The notes below the pieces were generated by a model. That model had not been told where the DNA came from, did not search any database, and was given only the letters and a program-made list of their open reading frames with translations. This document shows positions 47,977-60,400 of a stretch of 64,000 bases of DNA, one piece after another. Each line of letters opens with the position of its first letter. Position 1 is the stretch's first letter. The position numbers were made by a program, and so were the translations under genes. Location of the stretch: contig NC_081552.1 of assembly GCF_963082655.1 (NCBI RefSeq), positions 53,359,947 through 53,423,946 on the forward strand, written 5' to 3'. The DNA comes from Stomoxys calcitrans (lineage: Eukaryota; Arthropoda; Insecta; Diptera; Muscidae).

Positions 47977-48975
47977 AATGTATTTGAGATTAGAGAACGA
48001 ATTTGATATTCAATTTTGAGGCCAATGGCAATATGGGGTTCAAATAAATGATATTTGAGAGTAGAGCACGATGCAGATTTATTTTCAGGGCTGAGTGGGG
48101 CTCGAATGAAACGTAATGGGGGTATACCGTGAAATTGACACCTACTTCCGCGACTAATTTTCTGGGGACTACTGCTTCCCCAAAACAAACAGCAATTATT
48201 TACTGGCCATCGCAATATGGGGCTCAAATAAAGGTATTTGGGAGTAGAATACGAATCTGATGGCACACCGCCCATTCCCCAAAACACCCCACAAACTTTA
48301 CAAATTTTCCGACCATGACAATATGTGGCTCAAATGAAAGGTATTTAAGATTAGAAAACGAATTTGATAACCAATTTTGGGGTCAAGTGTTGGGGTGACG
48401 CCTCATCCCATAATCTCTCCTTATACCAATGGCAATATGGGGTTTAAATAAATGGTATGGTATATAAGAGTAGAGAACGATGGTAATATTTTCTTTTAAG
48501 GGCTAAGTGTCTGGGGGATCACTCCACCTCCGAAAACCCGCTAAATCGAACAGACGCACTTACTCATCATGGCAATATGGGAGTCAAATGAAAGGCATTT
48601 GAGAGTAGCGCACGAAATTCATACCCACTTTCATTACCCCGTTTCTGGGATCCAACCCCTAAACCCTCCAATTACCACCCTGGGGGCCCTTCCCACTCCC
48701 AAAATCCCCATGAGAATATCGGGTTCAAATAAAGTCTTCTAAGAATGGAGTACATCTAACGACCAAACTTAGATGACCCTTAAGACGCTGAGCGAATTTA
48801 TAGGCCAATAGAGATCATATGGGATTCAGATAAAGGCATTTATAGTGTTACTCAAGCGATATTCATATACCATTTTCGTAACATGGTATTTCACTATAAG
48901 CTCTTTAATTGTCGAAAATAAATATTCAAAGCACAATTTTGTTCCATATAAAGTAAAAGAAGGCACAGTGTTATA
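47977..48975 (-). mobile_element. Family D copy D12, 5' part
   Basis: D units and leader (TTTGAATATTTATTTTCGAC in reverse at about 48910) up to AAGTAAAAGAAGGCA. The GC-rich head beyond that is replaced by a different remnant at 48976. Confidence 0.7.
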
Positions 48976-49023
48976 AAGTCGGCACCGCCCGAATTTTGCC
49001 CCTCCTTACTGGTTTTATTTTAT
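48976..49023 (+). mobile_element. Helentron 3'-end remnant
   Basis: AAGTCGGCACCGCCCGAATTT then TGCCCCTCCTTACTGGTTTT resembles a mutated hairpin-plus-tail (GTTCGGCCCGGCCGAACTT / ACGCCTTTTTACTTGTTTT). Only the last ~45 bases are left. Confidence 0.45.
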
Positions 49024-51280
49024 TATACCCTCCACCATAAGATGGGGGGTATACTAATTTCGTCATTCTGTTTGTAACTACTCCAAATATTCGTCTGAAA
49101 CCCCATAAAGTATATATATTCTTGATCGTCGTGAAATTTGTGTCGATCTAGCCATGTCCGTCCGTCTGTCCGACTGTCCGTCCGTCCGTCTGTCTGTCGA
49201 AAGCACGCTAACTTCCGAAGGAGTAAAGCTAGCCGCTTGAAATTTTGCACAAATACTTCTTATTAGTGTAGGTCGGTTGGTATTGTAAATGGGCCATATC
49301 GGTTAATGTTTTGATATAGCTTTCATATAAACCGATCTTGGGTCTTGACTTCTTGAGCCTCTAGAGTGCGCAATTCTTATCCGATTGAAATGAAATTTTG
49401 CACGACGTGATTTGTTATGATATCCAACAACTGTATAGTTCAAATCGGTCCATAACCTGATATAGCTGCCATATAAACCGATCTTGGGTCTTGACTTCTT
49501 GAGCCTCTAGCGTGCGCAATTCTTATCCGATCAGAATGAAATTTTGCACGACGTGTTTTGTTATGATATCCAACAACTGTGCCAAGTATGGTTCAAATCG
49601 TTCCATAACCTGATATAGCTGCCATATAAACCGATCTTGGGTCTTGAATTCTTGAGCCTCTAGCGTGCGCAATTCTTATCCGATTGGAATGAAATTTTGC
49701 ACGACGTATTTTGTTATGATATCCAACAACTGTGCCAAGTATAGTTCAAATCGGTACATAACCTGATATAGCTGCCATATAAACCGATCTTGGGTCTTGA
49801 CTTCTTGAGCCTCTAGAGTGCGCAATTCTTATCCGATTGGAATGAAATTTTGCACGACGTGTTTTGTTATGATATCCACCAACTGTGCCAAGTATAGTTC
49901 AAATCGGTCCATAACCTGATATAGCTGCCATATAAACCGATCTTGGGTCTTGAATTCTTGAGCCTCTAGCGTGCGCAATTCTTATCCGATTGAAATGAAA
50001 TTTTGCGCGACGTATTTTGTTATGATATCCAACAACTGTGCCAAGTATAGTTCAAATCGGTACATAACCTGATATAGCTGCCATATAAACCGATCTTGGG
50101 TCTTGACTTCTTGAGCCTCTAGCGTGCGCAATTCTTATCCGATCAGAATGAAATTTTGCACGACGTGTTTTGTTATGATATCCAACAACTGTGCCAAGTA
50201 TGGTTTAAATCGGTCCATAACCTGATATAGCTGCCATATAAACCGATCTTGGGTCTTGACTTCTTGAGCCTCTAGCGTGCGCAATTCTTATCCGATCAGA
50301 ATGAAATTTTGCACGACGTGTTTTGTTATGATATCCAACAACTGTGCCAAGTATAGTTCAAATCGGTACATAACGTGATATAGCTGCCATATAAACCGAT
50401 CTTGGGTCTTGACTTCTTGAACCTCTAGAAGGCGCAAATCTTATTCGATTGGAACGAAATTTTGCACGACGTATTTTGTTATGATATCCAACAATTGTGC
50501 CAAGTATGGTTCAAATCGGTTCATAATCTGGTATAGCTGTCATATAAACCGATCTTGGGTCTTGACTTCTTGAGCCTCTAGAGGGCGCAATTATCGTCCG
50601 ATTTAACTAAAATTTTGCACGTAGTGTTTTGGTATTACTTTCAACAACTTTGCTAAGTATGATTCAAATCGGTTCATAATCTGGTATAGCTGTCATATAA
50701 ACCGATCTTAGATCTTGACTTCTTGAGCCAAGTGATGGCGCAAGTCTCATCCGATTTGGAAATTTTGCATGAGGTGTTTTGTTATGACTTCCAATAACTG
50801 TGCTAAGTATGGCGTAAATCGATATAGAACCTGATATAGCTGGCATATAAACCGATCTGGGATCTTGACTTTTCGAACCTCTAGAGGGCGCAATTCTCAT
50901 CCGATTTGGCTGAAATTTTGTACAAGGCCTTCTCTCACGACCTCCAACATACGTGTCTAGTATGGTCTGAATCGATCAATAGCTTGATAAGCTCCCATAT
51001 AAACCTATCTCCCGATTTTGCTTCTTGAGCCCTTACAAGGCGCAATTGTTATCCGAATGAACTGAAATATTACACAATGACTTCTACAATGTCAATCAGC
51101 ATTCAATGATGGTCCTGAATCGAACTATAACTTGATATAGCTCCAATAGGATAACAGTTCTTATTCAATATTCTATGTTTGTCTAAAAAGAGATACCGCG
51201 CATAGAACTCGACAAATGCGATCAATGGTGGAGGGTATATAAGATTCGGCCCGACCGAACTTAGCACGCTCTTACTTGTT
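49024..51280 (+). mobile_element. HelA15, longest array, with dimeric higher-order structure
   Basis: 2.26 kb. Normal 5' end, GTCC tract with CGACTG interruption (49157-49198), about twelve units, 3' hairpin with one change (TTCGGCCCGACCGAAC). Units near 49645 and 49951 share private variants (TGAATTCTTGAGCC, CGTATTTTG, TATAGTTCAAATCGGTAC) at a 306-base offset, i.e. a two-unit repeat. Confidence 0.88.
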
Positions 51281-52617
51281 TTTAGTTTATTTTTAGTAAA
51301 ATTTTCGTTAAATTTAGTTTTTCGCATAACCATCAAAATTGATTGAAATTTAATATTTCCTGCTAATAAGTGATGACAACTTACATTTCTAGAAAAAACT
51401 AGGCCTGATGTCTCCCATATCGCTATTTATAGCTGCAAATATGACCAGCTAAAAATAAACAAAACAGAGTTTTAAAATGAAACTCTTGGTTTGTTGTTTA
51501 CTTCCACAATGTTTGCACTTTGAACAGATTTTGTGATGATGCAAATGGTGTTGGTTTGCAAAAATTTTACTATAAACAATTTTTTGCCTTTGTGTGTAGG
51601 AAGCTTTTTGTTTATTTTCATAGGTTTTATTGAGTGCAGCGTTTAGAATTTCATTGAACTTGACTATGAGGATGAAGTGAGTGAGTGAGTGCATGCAGGT
51701 GGGGGAAAATCGAGGGCAGTGAGCTTTGCAATTTAGCGGCGTAAATTCTACTCTGAATGATTTTCAACGGAACGTGTAATGCCCTCGTCCTCGCCCTCGC
51801 CCTCGGTTACGCCTTCCCCCAAGCCAAGTTACAACTCTTGGTGCCCATGAAAATTAGGTAAGAGGTAATTGACTGCAATGATATGCTACTTTGCAGAAAT
51901 AATACCATAGAGTAATGGCCATAACAATAATAATAATAATATTAACTATTTTCAATAAACAAAAACATATTTACTGCGATTTACGTTTTAGTTTCGCTTT
52001 ACAGGTCGAGAAGCCATTGCTCGCCCGGGAAATTTCCGGGAATAAGAGCAGAAGGTAAACAAACTATTCGGATTTGGGGGGGTTTTTTTTCATTGAGCTA
52101 ATTTGCTTTTTGCTTTTAGGTATTTTGTTACTACTCTATCAAATTAAATTATTATCTCAATTGTTTGAAGGCGCAAGCATAAGAAAGCATTATTATTGCC
52201 TTTGCTGCGCAATTTCACATTTGGTAATTTGATAAACAAAAATCAATTTTTGCTGCGCATTTTCTGTTTCCAAAGAATGGGCTAGGATTCAAAAATGGAC
52301 CGTTGTTCAAAAAACCAAATCGACTTCATGGATTTTCGAGACTTTAGCTTCGCAGAAAATTTGAAAAATATATGATTTTCTTATACAATGTTATTTGTAT
52401 ATCAAAAATTATTATTTTTTTTTAAATTAATTGAAAATTTAGTATAAAAAAATTTCAAAAAATAAATTGTATTTCTATAGTTTTTGGGTTTACATATCTG
52501 GGAAGGCCTCCTGTGCCTCAACGACAACCACCACAAGATCCAAAGTCCGTTGAAGATGTTTGTAGGACATTGGACAGCTAGCCAGTAAAACTGTTTGCTG
52601 GCAATAGCAATACAAAT
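51281..52617. other. Longest host-like unique block
   Basis: Non-repetitive. It includes GTGAGTGAGTGAGTGCATGC (51679), CTCGTCCTCGCCCTCGCCCTC (51785), an (ATA)n stretch near 51930 and a palindrome-like CCCGGGAAATTTCCGGG at 52024-52040. An 81-codon minus frame (51449-51694) has no recognisable domain. Probably host intron or intergenic DNA. Confidence 0.5.
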
Positions 52618-52672
52618 TTTGAACAAAATTTTCTATTCAAAATAAAATTTTGACAAAATTGTCTATTGAAAT
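52618..52672. repeat. AAAATTTTCTAT short tandem repeat
   Basis: Two to three ~29-bp units: ACAAAATTTTCTATTC, AAATAAAATTTTGACAAAAT, TGTCTATTGAAATAAA. A common AT-rich repeat form. The decayed mariner starts right after it. Confidence 0.5.
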
Positions 52673-53185
52673 AAAGGGTGATTTTTTAGCTATTATCTTT
52701 TTGGCAACACTGGCTAAGCAATATCTTCAGTTTGGTCTACAATTTAACCATGAATCGTCTTACAAACGAACAACACTTGACTTGTATTATCAAAATGCGT
52801 GCTCTGTTTAGAAAGTTCAGTGCGCGCTTCTTCCATTGAGCGACGAAGCTCATTTAGGGCTCAATGGGTACGCAAATAAGCACAATTATCGATTTTGGAG
52901 TAAAGATTCGCCAGAAGCATTGTTATTGCTACGAATGCATCCAGAAGAAGTCACAGTTTGGTGCGGTTTATGGGCTGGTGGCATCATTGGACCGTACTTC
53001 TACAAAGATGATGCAAATCGTAACATAATTGTGAAAGGTGAGCGCTTTCGTGAGATGATATCCAACTTTTTTTTTACCTAAAATAAAAGAGCTTGACTAG
53101 CATGACATGTGGTTTCAACAAGACGTTGCCAAATGCCACAAAGCACGCGTAACAATAGACTTTAGATTATTTTTTGTGGGGCTGT
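52673..53185 (+). pseudogene. Decayed mariner-like transposase gene
   Basis: Starts with a mariner end (AAAGGGTGATTTTTTAGC). A start codon at 52750 gives MNRLTNEQ, then a frameshift. The catalytic part is open from 52836: MSDEAHLGLNGYANKHNYRF with VWCGLWAGGIIGPYFYKDDA. The first Asp (SDEAH) is present. Downstream, FQQDVAKCHKARV keeps the second Asp. The stretch up to the third acidic motif is deleted, so VTID joins LDYFLWG in the sequence. It ends at GGGGCTG where HelA sequence takes over. Related to, but clearly older than, the FB1/FB2 source. Confidence 0.8.
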
Positions 53186-53765
53186 CCGTCCGTCCGTCTG
53201 TCTGTCGAAAGCACACTAACTTCCGAAGGAGTAAAGCTAGCCGCTTGAAATTTTGCACAAATACTTCTTATTAGTGTAGGTTGGTTGGTATTGTAAATGG
53301 GCCACATCGGTCCATGTTTTGATATAGCTGCCATATAAACGGATCTTGGGTCTTAAATTCTTGAGCCTCTAGAGTGCGCAATTCTTATCCGATTTGCCTG
53401 AAATTTTGTACGTCGGATTTTCTCATGACCATCAACATACGTGTTTATTATGGTCTGAATCGGTCTATAGCCCGATACAGCTCCCATATAAATCTATCTC
53501 TCTATTTTACTTCTTGAGCCCCCAAAGGGTGCAATTCTTATTCGAATTGGCTGACATTTTACACAGGTCTCCAACATAAATATAATTTAATTGTGGTCTA
53601 AACCGGACCATATCTTAATATCGCTCTAATCGCAGAGCAAATCTTATCTTATATACTTTTTTTTTGCCTAAGAAGAGATGCCGGGAAAAGAACTCGACAA
53701 ATGCGATCCATGGTGGAGGGTATATAAGATTCGGCCCGGCCGAACTTAGCACGCTTTTACTTGTT
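53186..53765 (+). mobile_element. HelA16, 5' end missing, joined to mariner
   Basis: Begins directly in the GTCC microsatellite (GTCCGTCCGTCCGTCTGTC). One full unit is then fused to the 3' zone, which ends normally with the hairpin and ACTTGTT. The usual 130 bases of 5' terminus are replaced by mariner sequence. Confidence 0.8.
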
Positions 53766-53784
53766 AGTAGCTAAAATAGTATCT

Positions 53785-55284
53785 AACAAGTAAAAGCGTG
53801 CTAAGTTCGGCCGGGCCGAATCTTATATACCCTCCACCATGGATCGCATTTGTCAAGTTCTTTTCCCGGCATCTCTTCTTAGGCAAAAAAGGATATAAGA
53901 AAAGAGTTACTCTGCTATTAAAACGATATCAAGATATGGTCCGGTTCGGACCACAATTAAGTTATATGTTGCGTTAAGAATTGCGCCCATTGGGGCTCCC
54001 GAAGTAAAATAGAGAGAACGATTTATATGGGATCTGTATCGGGCTATAGACCGATTCAGACCATAATAAACACGTTTGTTGATGGTCATGAGAGGATCCA
54101 ACGTACAAAATTTCAGTCATATCGGATAATAATTGCGACCTCTAGGGGTCAAAAAGTCAAGATCCCAGATCGGTTTATATGGCAGCTATATCAGGTTATG
54201 AACCGATTTGAACATTATTTGATCCAGTTGTTGAAAGTAAAAATAAAATACGTCATGCAAAATTTCAGCCAAATCGGATAGGAATTGCGCCCTCTAGAAG
54301 CTCAAGAAATCAAATCCCCAGATCTGTTTATATGACAGCTATATCAGTTTATGAACCGATTTGAACCATACTTAGCACAGTTGTTGGATATCATAACGAA
54401 ATACTTCGTGCAAAAATTCATTCAAATCGGATAAGAATTGTGCCCTCTAGAGGGTCAAGAAGTCAAGACCCAAGATCGGTTTATATGGTAGCTATATCAG
54501 GTTATGGACCGATTAGAACCATACTTGGCACAGTTGTTGGGTATCATAACAAAACACGTCGTGCGAATTCCATTCCAATCGGATAAGAATTGCGCACTCT
54601 AGAGGCTCAAGAAGTCAAGACCCAAGATCGGTTTATATGGTAGCTATATCAGGTTATGAACCGATTTGAACCATACTTGGCACTGTTGTTGGATATAATA
54701 AGAAAACACGTCGTGCAAAATTTCATTTCAATCGGATAAGAATTGCGCCCTCTAGAGGCTCAAGAAGTCAAGACCCAAGATCGGTTTATATGGCAGCTAT
54801 ATCAGGTTATGGACCGATTTGAACCATACTTGGCGCAGTTGTTGGATATCATAACAAAACACGTTGTGCAAAATTTCATTCTGATCGGATAAGAATTGGG
54901 CACTCTAGAGGCTCAAGAAGTCAAGACCCAAGATCGGTTTATATGGCAGCTATATCAAAACATGGACCGATATGGCCCATTTGCAATACCAACCGACCTA
55001 CACTAATAAGAAGTATTTGTGCAAAATTTCAAGCGTCTAGCTTTACTCCTTCGGAAGTTAGCGTGCTTTCGACAGACAGACGGACGGACGGACGGACGGA
55101 CGGACGGACGGACGGACGGACGGACGGACGGACGGACAGACGGACGGACATGGCTAGATCGACATAAAATTTCACGACGATCAAGAATATATATACTTTA
55201 TGGGGTCTCAGACGAATATTTCGAGTAGTTACAAACAGAATGACGAAATTAGTATACCCCCCATCTTATGGTGGAGGGTATAAA
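53785..55284 (-). mobile_element. HelA17, Helentron-like, complete
   Basis: Minus strand. Its 3' end lies 19 bases from the 3' end of HelA16, so the two form an inverted pair. Intact hairpin, about six units and the longest microsatellite of the window (55071-55150). A ~30-base deletion near 53970 removes part of the 3' zone. The 5' end abuts HelB6 at AAAAATAAACTGATC. Confidence 0.88.
55071..55150 (-). repeat. 80-bp (GGAC/GACA)n microsatellite in HelA17
   Basis: Uninterrupted GGAC core with GACA at both ends, GACAGACA...GGACAGACGGACGGACA. The longest of the family here. Confidence 0.9.
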
Positions 55285-56134
55285 AATAAACTGATCCGAA
55301 CCATAAACGGAACGGATGTCGAAAACCCTAACATATGGCACTGTGTCAAATTTCAGTGAAATCGGATTATACAATAAATGTGCCTTTGATGTGGCCAAGA
55401 CTTCAAATCGAGATATCGGTCTATATGGGAGCTATATCCAAATCTGGACCGTTTTGGGGAAAGTTGCAGAACAATGTCGAAGAGCCAAGACTTTAAACAC
55501 AACTCACTGTCCCAAATTTCGGCGAAATCGGACAATAAATGCGCTTTTTATGGTCCCAAAACCTTAAATCAAGAGATCTCGTCTATATGGCAGCTATATG
55601 CAAATCTGAACCGATCTGGGCCAAATTAAAGATGGATGTCGTGTGGCCTAACACAACTCACAGTCCCAAATTTCAGCAAAATCGGATAATATATATGGCT
55701 TTTATGGGCCTAAGACCCTTAATCGGAGGATCGGTCTATATGGCAGCTATATCCAAATCTGATGTAGAAGGGCCTAGCACAACTCACTATCCCAAATTTC
55801 ATCAAAATCGGATAATAAATGTGGCTTTTATGGGCCTAAGACCCTAAATCGGCGGATCGGTCTATATGGGGGCTATATGAAGATATAGTCCGATAAAGCC
55901 CATCTTCGAACTTAACCTGCTTGTGGGCAAAAAAAGAATCTATCCAAAATTTTAGCTCAATATCTTCATTTTTAAAGACTGTAGCGTGATTTCAACAGAC
56001 AGGCGGACAGACGGACGGACATGTCTAGATCTAGAATATATATACTTTATAGGGTCGGAAATGGATATTTCGTTGTGATGCAAACGGAATGACAAAATGA
56101 ATATACCCCCATCCTTCGGTGGTGGGTATAAAAA
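55285..56134 (-). mobile_element. HelB6, 3' end missing
   Basis: HelB units from the first-unit wording (AAACTGATCCGAACCATAAA) through a short GGACAGACGGACGGAC tract near 56005 to GGTGGTGGGTATAAAAA. The missing 3' end lies beyond HelA17. The 19-base spacer 53766-53784 (AGTAGCTAAAATAGTATCT) resembles the HelB segment AGTAGCTATATCT, so HelA17 probably inserted into HelB6. Confidence 0.75.
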
Positions 56135-57078
56135 TGAATTTGTGTTTGTTTGTTGGATTGTTTGTTTGCCTGTTCCGAATACACTCAAAAACCCTCTCCC
56201 AAAATAACCCCCAAACAGGACAAACTTACGATTATAGCAATATGGGTCTTAAATAAAAGGTCTTTGGGAGTAAAGGGCGAATCTGATATCAACGTTTGGA
56301 ACCAACTGACGACGGGACGCCACACCCCCGCAACAACACCCAAATAGGACGTATTTGCTCGATACTGATAGTTTTTAGGGCCCACACCCTGAACCGGACA
56401 TATTTGAGAGTAAAGTACAATGCTGATATATTTTCAGGTCTAAGTGTTTGGGGGACCACTCCATTCCCCAAAACACCCCTTAATCGGGCATACATACCAT
56501 GCTAATTTGGGTTTCAAATGAAAGGTATTGGAGAGTAGAACACGAAATTGATACCCTCTTTCGGGACCGAAGAGGGGTCTACCTCTTTCCCAAAACACCC
56601 CCAAAGAGTACAAATTCACCGACCATGCCAATATGTGGCTCAAATGAAAGGTGTTTGAGATTAGAAAACGAATTTGATAACCAATATAGAGGCCAAGGAA
56701 GGAACGCCTCATCCCATCCCATCCCAACCCCTTGAACCAATGGCAATATGGGGTTGAAATAAATGTTATTTGAGAGAAGATCACGATGCTGATATTTTTT
56801 TCAGGTTCAAGTGTCTGGCGGACAATTATACCCCCGAAAACACCCCTTATTCAGACATCATGAGAGTATTGGGCTCAAATATGGAGTACATCTACATTAA
56901 AAATCGAATATATCTAACATTTAAACTTCAATGACCCTAAACCATTCGAGCGAATTCGTAGAGCAATAAAGTTTATATAGAATTCAGATAAAGGCATCTA
57001 TTTTGTTATACTGTTACCAAACGATATACATTTACTATTTCCGTAGCTTGGTATTCGCTAAAAGCTCTTTAATTGTCA
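56135..57078 (-). mobile_element. Family D copy D13, head missing
   Basis: Tail (GTTTGTTTGTTGGATTG, TGTTCCGAATACACTC) directly abuts the HelB6 5' end; seven units and part of the leader up to AAAGCTCTTTAATTGTC. Most of the tail's conserved 200 bases is deleted. Confidence 0.7.
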
Positions 57079-57415
57079 AAATAGTACGAAATAGTAAATA
57101 GTACGACACTAACCAAGTTTGACACCCTTCAGCTGTTCTTTTCACCGCATGTGTGTTTCGTTGTAGTGATGGATTTTTTGCCCATTCAACTACAATTGCT
57201 ACCATAGTATACATATGGAAGATCTATTGATGGCTGCGAATGCTAGATAATCGCAACGGCTCTCGCAGTTAAGTGTACAGGTTCGAATCTCGGACGAGCT
57301 TCACTGTACTTTTTTTCTAGTTCTTTTTGCCTGTTATGATGATTAAAATAAATTTTTTCTCTTTCGAGACGAGCTTAATTGTCGCAAAAAAAATTAAAAC
57401 ATTTTTTATATACAT
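57079..57415. other. Unique DNA
   Basis: Non-repetitive apart from the Pol III-like segment listed separately. Confidence 0.5.
57230..57316 (+). ncRNA. Pol III-like segment (B box and T-run terminator), tRNA-like remnant or SINE head
   Basis: GGTTCGAATCT at 57280-57290 matches the B-box consensus GGTTCGANTCC at ten of eleven positions. A T7 run at 57310-57316 could terminate Pol III. Upstream GGCTGCGAATGCTAGATAATC is only a poor A-box candidate. The arms do not make a convincing cloverleaf, so this is not a functional tRNA gene on present evidence. Confidence 0.3.
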
Positions 57416-60400
57416 TAAATTTTTGCTAAATTTTGCATAGAAATCAAATTTTGACAAACTCTTACATATAACAAGTAAAAGCGTGCTAAGTTCGGCCGGG
57501 CCGAATCTTATATACCCTCCACCATCGATCGCATTTGTCGAGTTCTTTTCCCGGCATCTCTTCTTAGGCAAAAAAGGATATAAGAAAAGAGTTGCTCTGC
57601 TATTAAAACGATATCAAGATATGATCCGGTTCGGACCACAATTAAATTATATGTTGGAGACCTGTGTAAAATTTCAGCCAATTCGTATAAGAATTGCGCC
57701 CATTGGGACTCACGAAGTAAAATAGAGAGAACTATTTATATGGGATCTGTATCGGGCTATAGACCGATTCAGACCATAATAAACACGTTTGTTGATGGTC
57801 ATGAGAGGATCCGTCGTACAAAATTTCAGGCATATAGGATAATAATTGCGACCTCTAGGGGTCAAGAAGTCAAGATCCCAGATCGGTTTATATGGCAGCT
57901 ATATCAGGTTATGAACCGATTTGAACCTTATTTGACACAGTTGTTGAAAGTAAAAATAAAATACGTCATGCAAAATTTCAGCCAAATCGGATAGGAATTG
58001 CGCCCTCTAGAAGCTCAAGAAGTCAAATCCCCAGATCTGTTTATATCACAGCTATATCAGGTTAAGGACCGATTTCAACCATACTTGGCACAGTTGTTGG
58101 ATATCGTAACGAAATACTTCGTGCAAAAATTCATTCAAATCGGATAAGAATTGCGCACGCTAGAGGCTCAAGAAGTCAAGACCCAAGATCGGTTTATATG
58201 GCAGCTATATCAGGTTATGGACCGATTTAAACCATACTTGGCATAGTTGTTGGATATCATAACAAAACACGTCGTGCGAAATTCCATTCCATTCGGATAA
58301 GAATTGCGCCCCCTAGAGGCTCAAGAAGTCAAGACCCAAGATCGGTTTATATGGCAGCTATATCAGGTTATGGACCGATTTCAACTATACTTGGCACAGT
58401 TGTTGGATATCATAACAAAACACGTCGTGCAAAATTTCATTCTGATCGGATAAGAATTGCGCACGCTAGAGGCTCAAGAAGTCAAGACCCAAGATCGGTT
58501 TATATGGCAGCTATATCAGGTTATGGACCGATTTGAACTATACTTGGCACAGTTATTGGATATCATAGCAAAACACGTTGTGCAAAATTTCATTCCAATC
58601 GGATAAGAATTGCGCACTCTAGAGGCTCAAGAAGTCAAGACCCAAGATCGGTTTATATGGCAGCTATATCAGGTTATGAACCGATTTGAACCATACTTGG
58701 CACGGTTGTTGGATATCATAACAAAACACGTCGTGCAAAATTTCATTCTGATCGGATAAGAATTGCGCACGCTAGAGGCTCAAGAAGTCAAGACCCAAGA
58801 TCGGTTAATATGGCAGCTATATCAGGTTATGGACCGATTTGAACTATACTTGGCACAGTTATTGGATATCATAGGAAAACACGTCGTGCAAAATTTCATT
58901 CCAATCGGATAAGAATTGCGCACTCTAGAGGCTCAAGAAGTCAAGACCCAAGATCGGTTTATATGGCAGCTATATCAAAACATGTAAATTTTTGCTAAAT
59001 TTTGCATAGAAATCAAATTTTGACAAACTCTTACATATAACAAGTAAAAGCGTGCTAAGTTCGGCCGGGCCGAATCTTATATACCCTCCACCATCGATCG
59101 CATTTGTCGAGTTCTTTTCCCGGCATCTCTTCTTAGGCAAAAAAGGATATAAGAAAAGAGTTGCTCTGCTATTAAAACGATATCAAGATATGATCCGGTT
59201 CGGACCACAATTAAATTATATGTTGGAGACCTGTGTAAAATTTCAGCCAATTCGTATAAGAATTGCGCCCATTGGGACTCACGAAGTAAAATAGAGAGAA
59301 CTATTTATATGGGATCTGTATCGGGCTATAGACCGATTCAGACCATAATAAACACGTTTGTTGATGGTCATGAGAGGATCCGTCGTACAAAATTTCAGGC
59401 ATATAGGATAATAATTGCGACCTCTAGGGGTCAAGAAGTCAAGATCCCAGATCGGTTTATATGGCAGCTATATCAGGTTATGAACCGATTTGAACCTTAT
59501 TTGACACAGTTGTTGAAAGTAAAAATAAAATACGTCATGCAAAATTTCAGCCAAATCGGATAGGAATTGCGCCCTCTAGAAGCTCAAGAAGTCAAATCCC
59601 CAGATCTGTTTATATCACAGCTATATCAGGTTAAGGACCGATTTCAACCATACTTGGCACAGTTGTTGGATATCGTAACGAAATACTTCGTGCAAAAATT
59701 CATTCAAATCGGATAAGAATTGCGCACGCTAGAGGCTCAAGAAGTCAAGACCCAAGATCGGTTTATATGGCAGCTATATCAGGTTATGGACCGATTTAAA
59801 CCATACTTGGCATAGTTGTTGGATATCATAACAAAACACGTCGTGCGAAATTCCATTCCATTCGGATAAGAATTGCGCCCCCTAGAGGCTCAAGAAGTCA
59901 AGACCCAAGATCGGTTTATATGGCAGCTATATCAGGTTATGGACCGATTTCAACTATACTTGGCACAGTTGTTGGATATCATAACAAAACACGTCGTGCA
60001 AAATTTCATTCTGATCGGATAAGAATTGCGCACGCTAGAGGCTCAAGAAGTCAAGACCCAAGATCGGTTTATATGGCAGCTATATCAGGTTATGGACCGA
60101 TTTGAACTATACTTGGCACAGTTATTGGATATCATAGCAAAACACGTTGTGCAAAATTTCATTCCAATCGGATAAGAATTGCGCACTCTAGAGGCTCAAG
60201 AAGTCAAGACCCAAGATCGGTTTATATGGCAGCTATATCAGGTTATGAACCGATTTGAACCATACTTGGCACGGTTGTTGGATATCATAACAAAACACGT
60301 CGTGCAAAATTTCATTCTGATCGGATAAGAATTGCGCACGCTAGAGGCTCAAGAAGTCAAGACCCAAGATCGGTTAATATGGCAGCTATATCAGGTTATG

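Noticed and set aside
49024..51280. Regular repeats that might suggest a CRISPR array
   Set aside because: The whole 153-bp unit is repeated, not a short repeat with unique spacers, and the host is clearly eukaryotic.
51449..51694. 81-residue minus-strand frame in unique DNA
   Set aside because: No domain, strongly K/Q/H-rich as expected from AT-rich DNA, and no splice or promoter evidence.
52024..52040. CCCGGGAAATTTCCGGG, resembling an NF-kB/Relish-type site
   Set aside because: One short match in non-coding DNA with no promoter or gene nearby. Expected by chance often enough.
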